Below the pieces are notes generated by a model that was not told the origin of the DNA, ran no database searches, and saw only the letters and a program-made list of their open reading frames with translations. 64,000 nucleotides of DNA from Ehretia macrophylla (Eukaryota; Streptophyta; Magnoliopsida; Boraginales; Ehretiaceae). Positions within the stretch are counted from its first letter, which is position 1, and the number at the start of each line of letters is the position of its first letter. Both the position numbers and the translations under genes were made by a program. Of the stretch, positions 33,399 to 45,437 are shown piece by piece. Location of the stretch: assembly GCA_037974665.1 (NCBI GenBank), contig CM075775.1, positions 30,323,732-30,387,731 on the forward strand. The letters are read 5' to 3'.

Positions 33399-35423
33399 TT
33401 AACCTTTGTAAGGCTTTGGTATGGCCTTCAATGGTATTGCTTTCCTGAGAGTAATTCCCATCCTCTCTTTCATGTCCAATTGGGCTGGATCAAGCCCATT
33501 AGGTAAGGCCCAATCAAAAGAGTGTAAAACAGATCCTAGAGCCAATGGCAGCAACCTAGATGCAAATGGAACAGCGGGGCACATTCGACGGCCCGATCCA
33601 AATGGTAAGTACTCAAAATGATGTCCTTTGAAGTCCACCATTTCCAATTCCAAGAATCTCTCGGGCTTGAACTGCAAAGGGTCTTTCCATGTCTTTGGGT
33701 CTCTCCCAATGGCCCATACATTTACAAGGATTTGTGTTTCTTTTGGGATGTGATGTCCTAGCATATTGCAAGAGTCCATGGCCATATGTGGCACTAGGAA
33801 AGGGAGAGGTGGATGTAGCCTTAGTGTCTCTTTGATTACTGCCCTTAAATATGGAAGGTTGTCTATGTCCTTCTCTTCAAGTTTCTTGCCTTCACTAATG
33901 ACACTTCTAAGCTCACCTTGGACCTTTTCAAGTGTTTTTGCATTGCGAAGTAGCTCTGTCATTGCCCACTCTAATGTGCTCGTAGTTGTGTCTGTCCCTG
34001 CTGTAAACATCTCCTGATAAACCAATAACACTTGTTATTGAAAGTCAAAGTTAGATAATACACAAAATGATGTCTAGTAATTATATGCTACCAATCAATT
34101 TCACCAATATAGTATGGGTAACTTACAGTGAATAATATCGGACTAACATTCAATTCTGATATAATATTAAAGAATATGAAATTTTATCCTATTAGATGGA
34201 GTAGCTTAAGATCTTTCATAATAATTTTAAAGTTTGTTATTTATTAACGTGGGATAATTGTATTCTCTAACATAAAGCAGACGTGTACATGAATAGAAAA
34301 AGAATGAAATACTTACAAATACAATAACATTGATGGTTCTTGAAGAGAATTTAGTTGGGCCTCCAGAGCCATCACTTTGATACTCTAAGAGCACATCCAA
34401 GTAATCTTTCCTTTTCTCCTCATCATCATCACACTCATTTTGCATAGATTCCGTCCTCTCCTTCAAGAACTCTCCAGCAATATCAAAGGCTCTTTTCACA
34501 TGAAGTTGTGTCTTTTTCCTTAAACCTTGTGGATCAAGCCATCTTAGCATTGGGAAATAGTCTGCAACATTAGGCTTGCCTGCCAACTCCATTACTTTAC
34601 CTGTATGAGAGCACGGAAATTTAATATTGGGATGTCAAGATTCAATTAGAGGTCTTTGACAAAAAAAAAAAAAAAAATTAGGGGGAGTAATCATTTTTTT
34701 TAAGAATATTACATAAATTTTCAAAAAAAAAGTTAGAAACTTGGAGGGCTAGGGATCATCCCGTTCCCCATACCTCCACCCCTAACCTGTATGATAAAAG
34801 AACTTTGCACCTCTCTCAGAGTTTGTATCCAACAAATCCTTGGAAAATATGAGGTTACCAATGAGATTGAAAGCCATCAAGAAGAAGAATCTTCCAACAT
34901 CAATGGCGTTTGTGCCTGATCCTCCAGCATTGTCTATGAAATGCAGCATTTGATCAATGCATTTTCTTCTCACACCTCGCATAGCATCAAGCCTGCTTGG
35001 TACAAAGAACTCGTTGGTGCACAATCGTCTCAACATGCGCCAATGTGGACCATATTGAGCTGTTATAAGCGATCCTTCTTCTGTGCCATGGTCGCCTTTC
35101 ATGGCTTCATAGATTTTCCTTCCAGCTAAAACCATGTCGTAGTTTTTGAACATTTCACGAGCAGCTTCATTTGATGAAATCACTACTGTGCTCATTGAGC
35201 CTAGCCAAAGAGTCATTATAGGGCCGTGTTGGTTAGCCAATTTGGCAAATGCTTCGTGGGGTGGCCATCCCAGTTGGAAGATGTTGCCAACCACTGGCCA
35301 CCACCTTGGCCCTGGTGGTAATCGCTTCAACTCTTGTGATAGATGGTTTCTACGCTTAGCCACCAAGCCCAATGCCACACTTACTAGTATGGCCAGAATC
35401 AACACCAAAATCTCATATTCCAT
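33399..35423 (-). CDS. cytochrome P450, CYP76-type, with an extra intron
   Basis: A microsomal monooxygenase. Exons (minus strand) are 35,423-34,787, 34,600-34,317 and 34,013-33,399, giving 511 aa. An N-terminal anchor spans residues 5-22 and the hinge LPPGPRWWPVVGN 35-47. The oxygen-binding AGTDTT is at 312-317, ExxR (E369/R372), PERF 424-427, and the haem loop FGSGRRMCPA with Cys452. All key residues are intact. Intron 2 (303 bp) is at the conserved A-type site shared with the P450 at 5.4 kb. Intron 1 (186 bp, after residue 212) has no counterpart in that gene and appears to derive from a MITE. CYP76-like wording (GNIFQLG, FFFLMAFNLIGNLIFSKDL) supports the family; the subfamily and substrate are unknown. 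Confidence 0.9.
34608..34785. mobile_element. hAT-type MITE forming P450 intron 1
   Basis: A 178-bp insert between two copies of CCTGTATG (34,600-34,607 and 34,786-34,793; the identity extends to 10 bp). Its right end, as complement TTAGGGGTGGAGGTATG, matches the terminus of the hAT MITE at 24,413 (CAAGGGCGGAGGTACCG). The left end AGAGCACGGA is a degraded match. Length agrees with the 180 and 189 bp family members. Insert plus one duplication equals the 186-bp intron exactly. Confidence 0.75.
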
Positions 35424-36272
35424 CTTCTAGGCTCTTTTTTTTTTTTTTTTTTTCTTTCCGGTTATAAGGGAGGCAAAGTCGAGTTACAATGCAATCGGAC
35501 CACCTACGGGGTGTTTATTTTTCGTGGGCAGTTGAAACACTTTCAGAATATATATAGATAGGAATAAAAGGTCTATAATTGGAGTTTTATTTCAAAATTC
35601 CAATTATAAGTTCAATTTTGATCTATCATGCAAGGCAACTTATAGATATCAAAAAGTTTGATAGAAATTAACGCAGAGATTAGATGGCGTTTTTTTTGTT
35701 ACTAGCTGATGAAGTAAGGTCTTAATTAATTCTTCCCGTAGCTTTGCCTTTGGAGGACCTGCAAAAAAGAAGAAAAAGAGAATACTTAACCCATTGCAAT
35801 TATCGCGAGAAATATACCACTAGACCAAAAGCTGGTGGTGAATACTTAATTTTTAGATGTCTCTACCATGCACGAGCTGAAATTTTTCGGACATGTCCAT
35901 TTTGACAACTGAGGTGAATTAGCTGTTAATTAGTAATATCATATGGATTTGGATTTTTAATTATGTAATAACAATATCAAGGAGAGGAACCAAGTCTGAT
36001 CAATAGTGTTGAGACGGTGATATAGTTATAATGAAATGATCTAAATTATTAAGTGTGTAGATCAAATAACAACATATTCAATTCGATCTTTACAATCTAT
36101 CTCCCTAATAATGACATAATGTTATTAAGTTATTAGAGAATCTAAATCCATATGAAACCATATGTGTTTTTTGCTAATAGTTTTTTCAATTTGTTCTAAT
36201 ACTAAGCCTAATCGAGTGAGATGTAAGTTGAACTCCAACGTCACTTTCTATTATTTTTTTCTTCTTCTAAGG
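35424..36272. promoter_or_regulatory. 5' flank of second P450 gene
   Basis: An antisense T-run lies directly upstream of the start codon. A TATA-like TATATATA at about 35,549-35,556 is ~125 bp upstream of the ATG on the minus strand. The remainder is AT-rich with no further gene. Confidence 0.35.
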
Positions 36273-37035
36273 GGGTGAACTACACAGGACCCCCTATGTT
36301 TTTCCATAACTGCACAAGACCACCCAATACCTCCCATTGTGGTTTTTAAAATGCACAAGTGCCCCTCCTCACTTTTTTGTCAAAATAGTTAACAGAATTT
36401 GTAAAAAGACGTAAATACCCTCAATTATTTTTCTTTTCTCTCTTTTGTCTTTTTCCCTTTTATTATTTATCTATAAATATATATTTATATTATATGCATT
36501 AAACCCAAAAAATAAAATATATATATATACACACACACGCACATAAACACATACTAGACCAAAAAAAAAACATATATAGAATAAGGTGGAGGGTTGAGAG
36601 TGTGGGGCTAATAGGGTTGTGGTGGGGTGGGGTAGGGGGGTTGACTGGGTTGAAGGGGCTGGGTGGCTGACGAGGTGGGTGGGAGGTTGGGGGGTGGGGT
36701 GGGTGGTCTGATAGGATATGGAAGATGACGCTGTTTAAACTTTATTTTATTTTTTTGTGAAAAGGGTATTTTTTTTTTTTTGGTCGATGAAAATGGTATT
36801 TTAATCAATTAACACACTTATTTTATTGCCAAAACTATTTAAAAATAATCCAAGTTGCAACACACTCGAGTGTATTACACTTTCTGCTAAAAATAAGTGT
36901 TTTATTGACGGAGGGGACAAGTGTGATGTGTTTTAAAACCACAATAAAGGTGTTAGGTGATTTTTGATGATTTTTTTACTACAGAGAATTTTGTGCAGCT
37001 TTGAGAAAGCACAGGGAGGCCCTGAGTGATTAACC
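36273..37035. mobile_element. MULE-like MITE with G-rich core
   Basis: Long imperfect inverted ends: the left begins GGGTGAACTACACAGG and the right, as complement, GGGTTAATCACTCAGG. Similarity continues inward (GTGGTTTTTAAAATGCACAAGTG against GTGGTTTTAAAACACATCACACTTG). The core at 36,580-36,720 is strikingly G-rich. No clear target duplication was found, so the MULE label rests on similarity of layout to the element at 41.3 kb. Confidence 0.5.
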
Positions 37036-40000
37036 CATTATAGGGAGTGAAATTAGTTTTTTCTATTTTATGGAGTTCATTATTAGTTTTGCAATCGAAA
37101 TAAAGTTTGTGTGCAATATTGTGTGAGACTACGATGTTATAACCGCTATAGTAGCTAGGGCCAACTTCAATGACTTTTTCGTATTTTATCTTATGCAATA
37201 TTTGTCAGCTGACACATCAAACAAATCTTTGATTAATTCTGAAAATAGTAAGCTTGGGTATATGACTTGGATTTATTGAAATTTATTAGTCAGAATAAAT
37301 ATGAACTACTTCTAATTCAGGCCAGTGAACTAAAGGTTGTGAGAGAGGGAAATAACTGATTTAGCAATTATGTCACGTCTCTTGCAAGAATAGGCTTAAG
37401 CATCTGGCATCTATGGTGCACATTTTCCTAGCCTGGGCTTCTCATTGAAGATTTGTGGGTCACTTGTTGGGTTAAAGACTTTTTTGTTGCTAAATGTTAC
37501 GACACACTATCAGGAAAGTAAGATAGTTTCTTCTCTAATTATAAAGAAAAGAAGAGTAAACCGATGATCCTATAATCATTTAGCCGGCAAATATATCTAA
37601 CATTCCTTCCTTATGAGTGGAAAGACTTAAAAGCTCTTAGAAGTTCAAAACAAAAAGACCACAGAGTGTTGAATACCCGTTGTGATATGACATTATTAAA
37701 TAGGAGTAGCAAAAGAGTTTCATTTTTGCCTTCATATCTTTTTGGAGGGAAAATTATTCATTTCATGAAAAATTAATGAGAGAGTATTAATCCGAAAATG
37801 AAAATCATCACTTCAATTGAAGTTAATAACAACTAATAAGAGTAATATATATTATAAATAGTCGTTTCTCTAAAAATAAAAGTAATTATCACTCGTTTGT
37901 ATACTTCATTATTCGAAGTTGAAAGATAAAACAAATCTGAAAAAATCAGTGACAATAACTTATTTTTATATCTTTAAATTGGCATCTTTCATTGGCCCAA
38001 CTAGAAAAGCAAAAAGTAACCAGAGAAGGCAGCTATAAAACAAAATAAAAATTTGTGTTAAATATTGAGTTAATTTTGCAAATGGTCCCTAATAATGTTG
38101 ACATATTTTTTCAACTTAGTCTTCATTGTTTCAAATCATCCAAATAGACAGCCATAAACCAAAAGGGTTATTTGTGTTAAATATTTTAAAACTTGAAACC
38201 TTGAAAGAGACGAAAGCTACAATGATTTATGGTTGTTGCCGGGAGATAATCAATATGTGTCTTGATTTCTTTGTATAACAAGGAATACATTTTAGGTAGG
38301 ACCATATTAAATTTATTTCAAGATTATAAAACTCATGATGCAACCATGTTCAAATGCATATATAGATAAGTTAAGAAGTATAAAAGGATACTAATTTTAA
38401 ATATAGGATCTTTCGTCACGAAAAGTGATTGTCTTACCGCACCCAACATTTAAAGACAAATATGTCTTCATTTTATTATACAATGATGACAGATTTTAAG
38501 CTTCTTCATATTGGTCATAGATCTTTATTGCATAAAGGGAAGTTTTTTTTCAAAAAAAAAAAAAAAAAGACCCTCAAGCAAGAACAATACCTTTTTCAAG
38601 CACAGAGCTTACAGTCTCTTATGTCGCACCACCTTTAGCATGCAAAGCATTATTCAACATCTTGTTCTCGTCCCTTGTTGCCTTGATCTCTTTCCTATTC
38701 AAACTTGTTCAGAAATAAAATTACTGTAAGAAAATAAAAGATAAAGAAACTGAATTGAAAAAACATGGGGAAGTACCGACACTTAGAAATAGAGTCAACA
38801 ATTAGAATTAGTAATTGCACTTATAAGATGCCAACATATGCACTCATATAGTGAGAATAGTCAAATATAAGTATTTTATTTTTTTCTAGTTGAAGGTGTG
38901 CACGAACGCACCTTCACGTAATACATTTCAACACCTTTCTGCATGTTTAAGGTCAAAAAAACAAGAGCTTACCTTTTTAGCATGCAAACCGTGGCAGTAG
39001 AGCAGAATCTGAGCAACTAATATTATGCTTTTTAATCCTAAAGAAAGATTTATCTATAGTATAGGCTAGCTTATAGTTACTTTAGTTTACCTACATTCTC
39101 TCTTCAGCCAATGAGGCTATATATAGTACACAGGTATGGAATTCTTAAACAGAAGGAAGGAAGGGCAATCCCAGTAAACAAAAACTGTGTAATTTGTCCA
39201 CTTTGATTATGACAAGTATAGAATCTCATGCTAAATCACTATACATTTATTTATGTGCTATTTTGTTTTGCATTGTGTTGTTAAGTGCATGTCAATGAAT
39301 AATGATGAATGTATTTTGAAGCAATTATTATTTCCTATCTACCTCATGTAATGCATGGTTTGGGGAGAATGCGACTGGGAATTAAGATGATCTTATTGGT
39401 ACAATTTTCTTTCTTTTTTTCCCCTTTAATTAAACGTAACTCATCTTAAGCATGATTATATTAAATTTCGGTACAAGTTATTTGAATTGCGGTTTTGCTA
39501 TATTTAAATTAGTTGGTAAGTTTTTTGGACTATGAATAAAAAAAAGTTGATACTTCTCCACTTATGCTCCGTGTGTTTGGGTTCTTTATTAGTCTCATCA
39601 TTTCTTAGCCACTAAAGGGTAAAATCTGAACCATCAACACCACAAAATTTAATCTCAACCAATGGTTAAAATTTAATCGTATAGTGTTTGATTGTCTAAA
39701 TTTCATCTCTTAGTGACTAAAAAACAATAGAACTAGGAGAGGAGAATTTCAAACTGAATGTGAAAGAGGATGTTCGTGTCACGTGAGCTTTAGTGTAGAT
39801 AATAATTAATAATAAATAATAAAATACTTTATACAAATTGAAAAGTACTTGAGTTGCATACAAGTATCATTGTAAAAAGCAAGCCCACAAAAATGTAAGT
39901 AAATTATTTTCAAGTACTATATATGTGACTCTTCAATTTTTTACTCTTCTCTAGCTATACAGTAGAATTTTTATTATATACATGAAAAATATAACATCCA

Positions 40001-40588
40001 ATGCATAAATTCTTATAAAATATTTTTCATTTTTCTCCTATGATTCACCCATTCTATTTTATTGTAGCCTATAATTCTTCCAGTATAAGCTACTCGTCTC
40101 CTGAATGGTCTGTGAATTTACAAGAATGAAATCTTTTTCACCTTTATAGAGGACTATAATTTCATTTAGTCTACTTTCTAATCCAATTCTTAAAAGGTCT
40201 TTTTATTTTTATTTTTGCTAAATAAATAAGTATTTTATTAAATCAGCAATATGCAAAAATACAAGTGATCAAAAAACAATTCAAAAAAGTTGCTTAAAAC
40301 ACAATTTTCAAAACTTTTCAGGGACTCGAAAAGAATAAAATATTAATGGCAGTTAAACCTTAGCATTCGTTAATTGGGCCACATACAAGTCTTGTCGCAT
40401 GGTCGATTAGTTGTCGCCTCGCGCCCACAGGTTGCGAATTCCATTTGCTATGTAGACGTGTGTCATCTGGTTTAGGCTGCATCAAATTTCTTGATGATCT
40501 TATGCTTCGTAAAATATTTTTAAAATATTTTAGTATTTAGTACAACAAAAAACTGATCTAGAAAAATATTTTTCGATCAAAAAAATAA
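37036..40588. other. long intergenic region, no gene seen
   Basis: About 3.5 kb of AT-rich DNA. Frames are short and none resembles a protein. A poly(A) run lies at 38,551-38,569 and a small hairpin (GAAGGTG facing CACCTTC) near 38,893-38,916. Sequence from about 40,500 resembles the interior of the MITE family at 3.8 kb. Confidence 0.4.
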
Positions 40589-41005
40589 AGTAAATAGTAT
40601 ATTACTCCCTTTTGTTTTGTAAAAAATGCACAATGTCTCCTTGTGTTTTACAAATTAGCTAATTACCCCCCTGTGTTTTAATAAAAGTGTACAATACCCC
40701 CCTGTATTTTAAAAATTAGTTGATTACCCCGTGTTTTATAAAAGTAACTAATTACCCCCCTGTACTTTTTAAAAATTAGCGCTTTTGTTTGAAAATATAA
40801 GGGGACAATCAACTACTTTTATAAAACACAAGGGGATAACCAACTACTTTTAACAAATCACAGGGGGGTAATCAGTTAATTTTTAAAATATAGAGGGATA
40901 GTGTACACTTTAAACAAAACATATGAGGTAATCACCTAATTTTTAAGATACAGAAAGATATAGTGCATTTTTACCAAAATAAAGGAGATAATATGCTATT
41001 TATCC
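40589..41005. mobile_element. fold-back MITE built of CCCCTGTGTTTTA units
   Basis: The termini TAAATAGTATATTACTCCC and, as complement, GATAAATAGCATATTATCTCC are inverted copies. Each arm contains about four divergent units of roughly 45-50 bp, each with CCCCTGTGTTTTA plus AATTAGCTAATTAC, and the second arm carries them inverted. The target duplication is unresolved because the flanks are A-rich. Confidence 0.6.
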
Positions 41006-41039
41006 AAGAAAATATATTAATTAAAAAGACTTAAACCTT

Positions 41040-41215
41040 ATCCCATGACCCCCACCCCCACCCTACCCTACCCTAACCAACCCTACTCCCTTCACCCCAA
41101 CCCCATCCCCAAGAGAAATCTAGGTGTATGTGTGTTTATATATATATATATATATGTATATGTATATATGTATATGTATATATGTGTGTGTTTTATAAAA
41201 ATATCTCATGTCGAA
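41040..41215. repeat. C-rich tract and (TATATG)n microsatellite
   Basis: A pyrimidine-rich CCCCCACCC/CCCTA tract (41,047-41,116) followed by a TA/TATATG microsatellite (41,137-41,190). Confidence 0.6.
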
Positions 41216-41325
41216 ATATATATTACATTGTGATATCTATTCACCACTAAATATTTTTTAGTGTGACAACCAAACACAAAAAAATATTTTATTTAAAAAA
41301 TATATTTTTTTTCCTATAAATATTT

Positions 41326-41860
41326 GGGTAAATAACATCTCGGCCCCCTATGATTTGCTATAAGTGCAAGTCGAGTCCCTGTGGTTTCATAATTGGCTTA
41401 TAACCCCCTGTGCTTTTGAAAATTGAAGCACACGTGCCCCTTTGGTCCAAGTCCGTTTAAAATTTTAACAGCAATATCAAAGTGACACAAATGCCCCCGA
41501 GGTAATGTCAGCATATCGAATATCTTTAAAAACACAAGGGGCCATTGCGCACCATCATTAAAAATACAGGGTCCATTGCACACCATCATTAAAAACACAG
41601 GGGGCTATTGCGCACCATCATTAAAAACACAAGGGGTCATTGCACACCTCATACATATTGGTCAATCGTGTAAAAAATACAAACAGTTGCGTTACTAGCA
41701 CGTGCATAACAAATTCTGTTAAAATTGACAGATTGTTTGATGGAGGGGGCACGCATGCTTCAATTTTGAAAAGCATAGGGGGTTATAAGCTAATTATGAA
41801 ACCACAGGAACCCGACTTACATTTATGATAAACCACAGGGGGCCGAAACGCTATTTACCC
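41326..41860. mobile_element. MULE-type MITE, 535 bp, nested
   Basis: Flanked by the perfect 9-bp duplication TAAATATTT (41,317-41,325 and 41,861-41,869), the signature of Mutator-like elements. The ~120-bp inverted ends start GGGTAAATA. The centre contains about four copies of a ~33-bp unit (AACACAGGGGGCCATTGCGC then ACCATCATTA) at 41,528-41,650. It lies inside an older MITE of the GGCTCCGTTTGTTTG family, whose right end is at 41,907. Confidence 0.8.
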
Positions 41861-41907
41861 TAAATATTTTTTACTAACAAGTTATTTTACGACAAACAAA
41901 CGGAGCC

Positions 41908-43538
41908 TTAGTTCTAATTATTTCTGGAGCCAACATTGGCAGTGTACTTTTGAGTATTGTTTTTTTTTTTAATTCATATTTACTCTGTATTTCTAAGCTG
42001 CCCTAAATGCGTTTATGATTTTGCCTAGGAAATTTGGAATTCTTAAACTTTTAGTAATACTCAAGAAAATAAAATAAAAAGTTAATTGTTCATTCTTCAA
42101 TTGTGTGAAGTAGAAATACTCTGAAACTACAGAGTTCATAAAATTCTTCAGCACCTGTTTGGGGTATCTCCATTCAAGAAAATTATTTATTCTCCAAATT
42201 ACATATTGACAAGAGGGATCACTTATTTTTTGTTAGTAGTTTCACGAATTGTTTATGGTTGAGGCGCTTGAGCATGGTTTGTTCAGATTTTAATTCAAGT
42301 GATTGGGATAGCAGTGTGAATTGATTGAAACAACAATGTCATGTTAAGAGTTTTCAAACACTTGTGACCAAGATGATGTTCAATGCAATTGTCTACCACA
42401 TATGGAGGGAAAAAAACAATCGAGTCCACAACTCTGGCACGACAACAGAAGACCAAATTATATAGAAGATCAAGAATGATATCACTTGCAATATTAGATA
42501 CGAATGTAAATACACTAACAATACAGTGAATAGGCAATTTTGTCATTTTTAGAATTTATACCAGAACCTACTTCTGTAGATTTCATCTTTTTGGCTCTTC
42601 TTGGCTTTGTATTTGTACTTTTTGTATTTTCTTATTATGCTTAATTGAATCCACTTGCTTTTAGCAAAAAAATATACATATATATTCTTCAGCACGCTTT
42701 GGAAGGAATACTTAATCGATTTATTGGTAAAGAATATTCTTCGACTTTTGAATTGTCAAGGTAAGAACTTTAACGGGAGAGTCAAAGTTTCAAAAGGAAA
42801 ATTGAGAATTTTGAAAAAAGAAGATGAAAAATTTTATTACTTACGAATCAGGTAAATAAAACACTGCCAAATTATTTTTAAAAATAATAAAATAATATAC
42901 CAATTAATAACAATTAAGCACGATATCAAGGAATGAAGGAAAGTTCGTCAACAGGGCCCCCAAGTAAAATATATAAACGTTATAAATGTATTTAACAAGT
43001 TGGAGTTGGCTGTGGTGGTTAGTCACAATTGTATTCATGTTGTTAATTGGTTTGAGTTTGATTCCTTGTAGTATCATTTTTTTTTTTGCTAGTCTTTTTC
43101 TATGGTGTATGATTATTTGTCCATTGGCATACATATGATATGTATGATTATTTGTCTGAATCTAATTAATTTCGCATACATTTTACGTTTGGACTCTTAA
43201 AAAAAAAAAAAAAGATTTAGTTTATAGATTATTAACTCATGGGATAAAGAATTTACGAATGCCGATAAGTATCATTAAATGGAAAATATATATCTTGTTG
43301 TAGCCAAATGAATCTCAAATATCTATACTAGTTACGGCCAAAATTTTCATTAAGTTTGAAGCATTTCTTTTATAAATCCTGAACAAAAAATTTTCTTAGA
43401 AGCTGGATATTACACCATGGGGTTATTTATTTATTTATTTTTAATACAATGGAAATTGAAGCTCTAATTTGAATCTCTCAAATTGACAACCTTAGGACAT
43501 TATATAGTGAAGAATGTGCACAAGGCAATATAATAGGA
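41908..43538. other. intergenic, no gene seen
   Basis: AT-rich sequence. A weak B-box-like string at about 43,049-43,063 is not enough to call a SINE. Confidence 0.4.
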
Positions 43539-45079
43539 AGAATAATGCTAGATATCATTATTTTTTTATCACTCAATTATCACCTTCTATTTGGCATGTC
43601 TAGTTGGCAAGTCAACTAGATAAATTTATTTTATTATCTCTTCTTTTGTTAATTTTTCTATCTCTTAAAGTTTTCCCTTTTTTTCTCCTTAATTAACGTT
43701 TCCTATGATCTCTTTCTTTCTCTTTTCTTTAACCCTACCAAATAGTCACTTTTCTCTTTCACCATTCATTGCATATTTTTTTCAAATTTATTCTCTTCTT
43801 GATGAATTGATAATTGCCAAATATTAAATATAAAAAAAACATGATTGACTTCTGAAAAATAATGTATCTTCATAGTCGAAAAGAAACTCAAAAATGTATA
43901 TATGTCCTAAAAACAACGTTTCCTGTGACAAAAACTTAATCAATTCTTTCAATAAAAGCTTATTAAGCTTTGCTTTTGTTTTTGCATTTACCATCTTTGG
44001 GCGAAGTGAAACAACAGATTATTTGGCTTAGCACCACTCATAGAGGAGAAAGTGTTTGGGTAAATAGTCTTGAATGTTATGGACAAAACTAACCTACATT
44101 GTAAATACAAAGATAATTTAGAAAATAAACGCCTTTGTGCTAACTGAAAGATTAACTTACAAGGCTAATTTTTGTAAGATGGTTTGATTTTTAGTAGAAT
44201 GAAAGGATTACTAGCTTAGCAAAAAAAAAAAATTAGGGATTGACTTCTTTACTTTTGCTTGTTTGTCATTAACGATTACAAACTTGGGAAGGATTTTAAA
44301 ATCATGGTTTATTTCCTCATATCTTTTATCCAAAAAAAAATTCTCCAAATTCGGTCTGAATTTGTTTATATATTACTAGATAAAAGGTGAGACTAAAATT
44401 GACGAAATAATACAACTAATGGCTAATGTTGTCTATTCTCCTTTGATATCAACCACATTGAGGTGTCTCCTTACTGAAACAAAATTGGGGAACATCCAAC
44501 AAATCATAGATATATCGCTAGAGATTGTATATTGATGCGGGAGATGTGGCATGATATTCATCACGATAAAAAAATTAAAATATGTAACTAAAGGTGAATC
44601 ATGTCTTATCAATCCCCCTTATTTCATATTTTATGATTCTGCAATAACAAATGTCTCTTTTTTTTGTGGTGGTTGACCTCAAATGAATCCTATAGATTAT
44701 GGGAAAGCTTGGTGTGCATGGTGAATTTAGGCCTTGCTCTTTTCCTTTTGTGAATCCTATAGATTTCAAAGGGATATAGCTTTGACAATTCTGCTAAGCG
44801 TTTTGATGTACAAATATTAACAATTTCTTCCATTTTCAGCTGTTGTCAATTCGTCAAGACTAAGAGCAAAATTGTGAAAAAAAAATGCAATGAATGGTGG
44901 AAAGAGAAATTAAAAGTGCACATCTGGTTAAACAAAAGATTAGAAAGAAAGATAAGATAGAAAACCCTAATTAAGGGAGAAAAAACAGAAGAGAAAAAAA
45001 AAATTAATAACAGAAGACAGTGAAATAAAATATTTATCTAGTTGGCATGTACATTAGGATTGCCAACTAGGAGGTGATA
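43539..45079. mobile_element. fold-back element 1
   Basis: Left terminus AGAATAATGCTAGATATC. Arms of roughly 250-300 bp pair across a ~1 kb loop, for example TTTCACCATTCATTGCA near 43,757 with its complement near 44,888, and CTAGTTGGC near both ends. The right arm stops before the last ~25 bp of terminus, where fold-back element 2 begins. No coding sequence is seen in the loop. Confidence 0.65.
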
Positions 45080-45386
45080 AGAGTAATGTTATATATCACT
45101 CATTTTCCCATCACCTTTTTATTGCCTCTTACGTGGCATGTCAACTAGATTATTTTTTTTCTCTTTCTTCTTCTTTTTTAATTTTTTCTCTCTCTTAATT
45201 AATATTTTCCTAAATTTTTCCTTCTTCTAACTAGCAAAAAAAAAAAATTCCTTATTTCTTTCACGATATCAGACTCCAAATAATTTTTCAGCCAAAACCA
45301 AAATTTATTCCGTTCTCCTTCAACTTTTCTTTGTCTTCTTCTCCAATCTTTGTCTACCACATCTATAGAATCATATATGTGTGTGG

Positions 45387-45431
<45 letters not shown>

Positions 45432-45437
45432 TAATGA

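Noticed and set aside
34678-34785. A shorter 108-bp element (TTAGGGGGAGTAATC to CCTCCACCCCTAA) as the intron insert
   Set aside because: Its left flank is a poly(A) run that does not match the right flank, whereas the 178-bp version has matching 8-10 bp flanks and the family's size.
41047-41116. Telomere-like CCCTA repeats
   Set aside because: Units are irregular (CCCCACCC, CCCTA, CCAAC) and not the plant CCCTAAA repeat, so simple C-rich sequence is enough.
42995-43080. tRNA- or SINE-like string with a weak B box
   Set aside because: No convincing A box, poly(A) tail or target duplication. A run of T follows instead.
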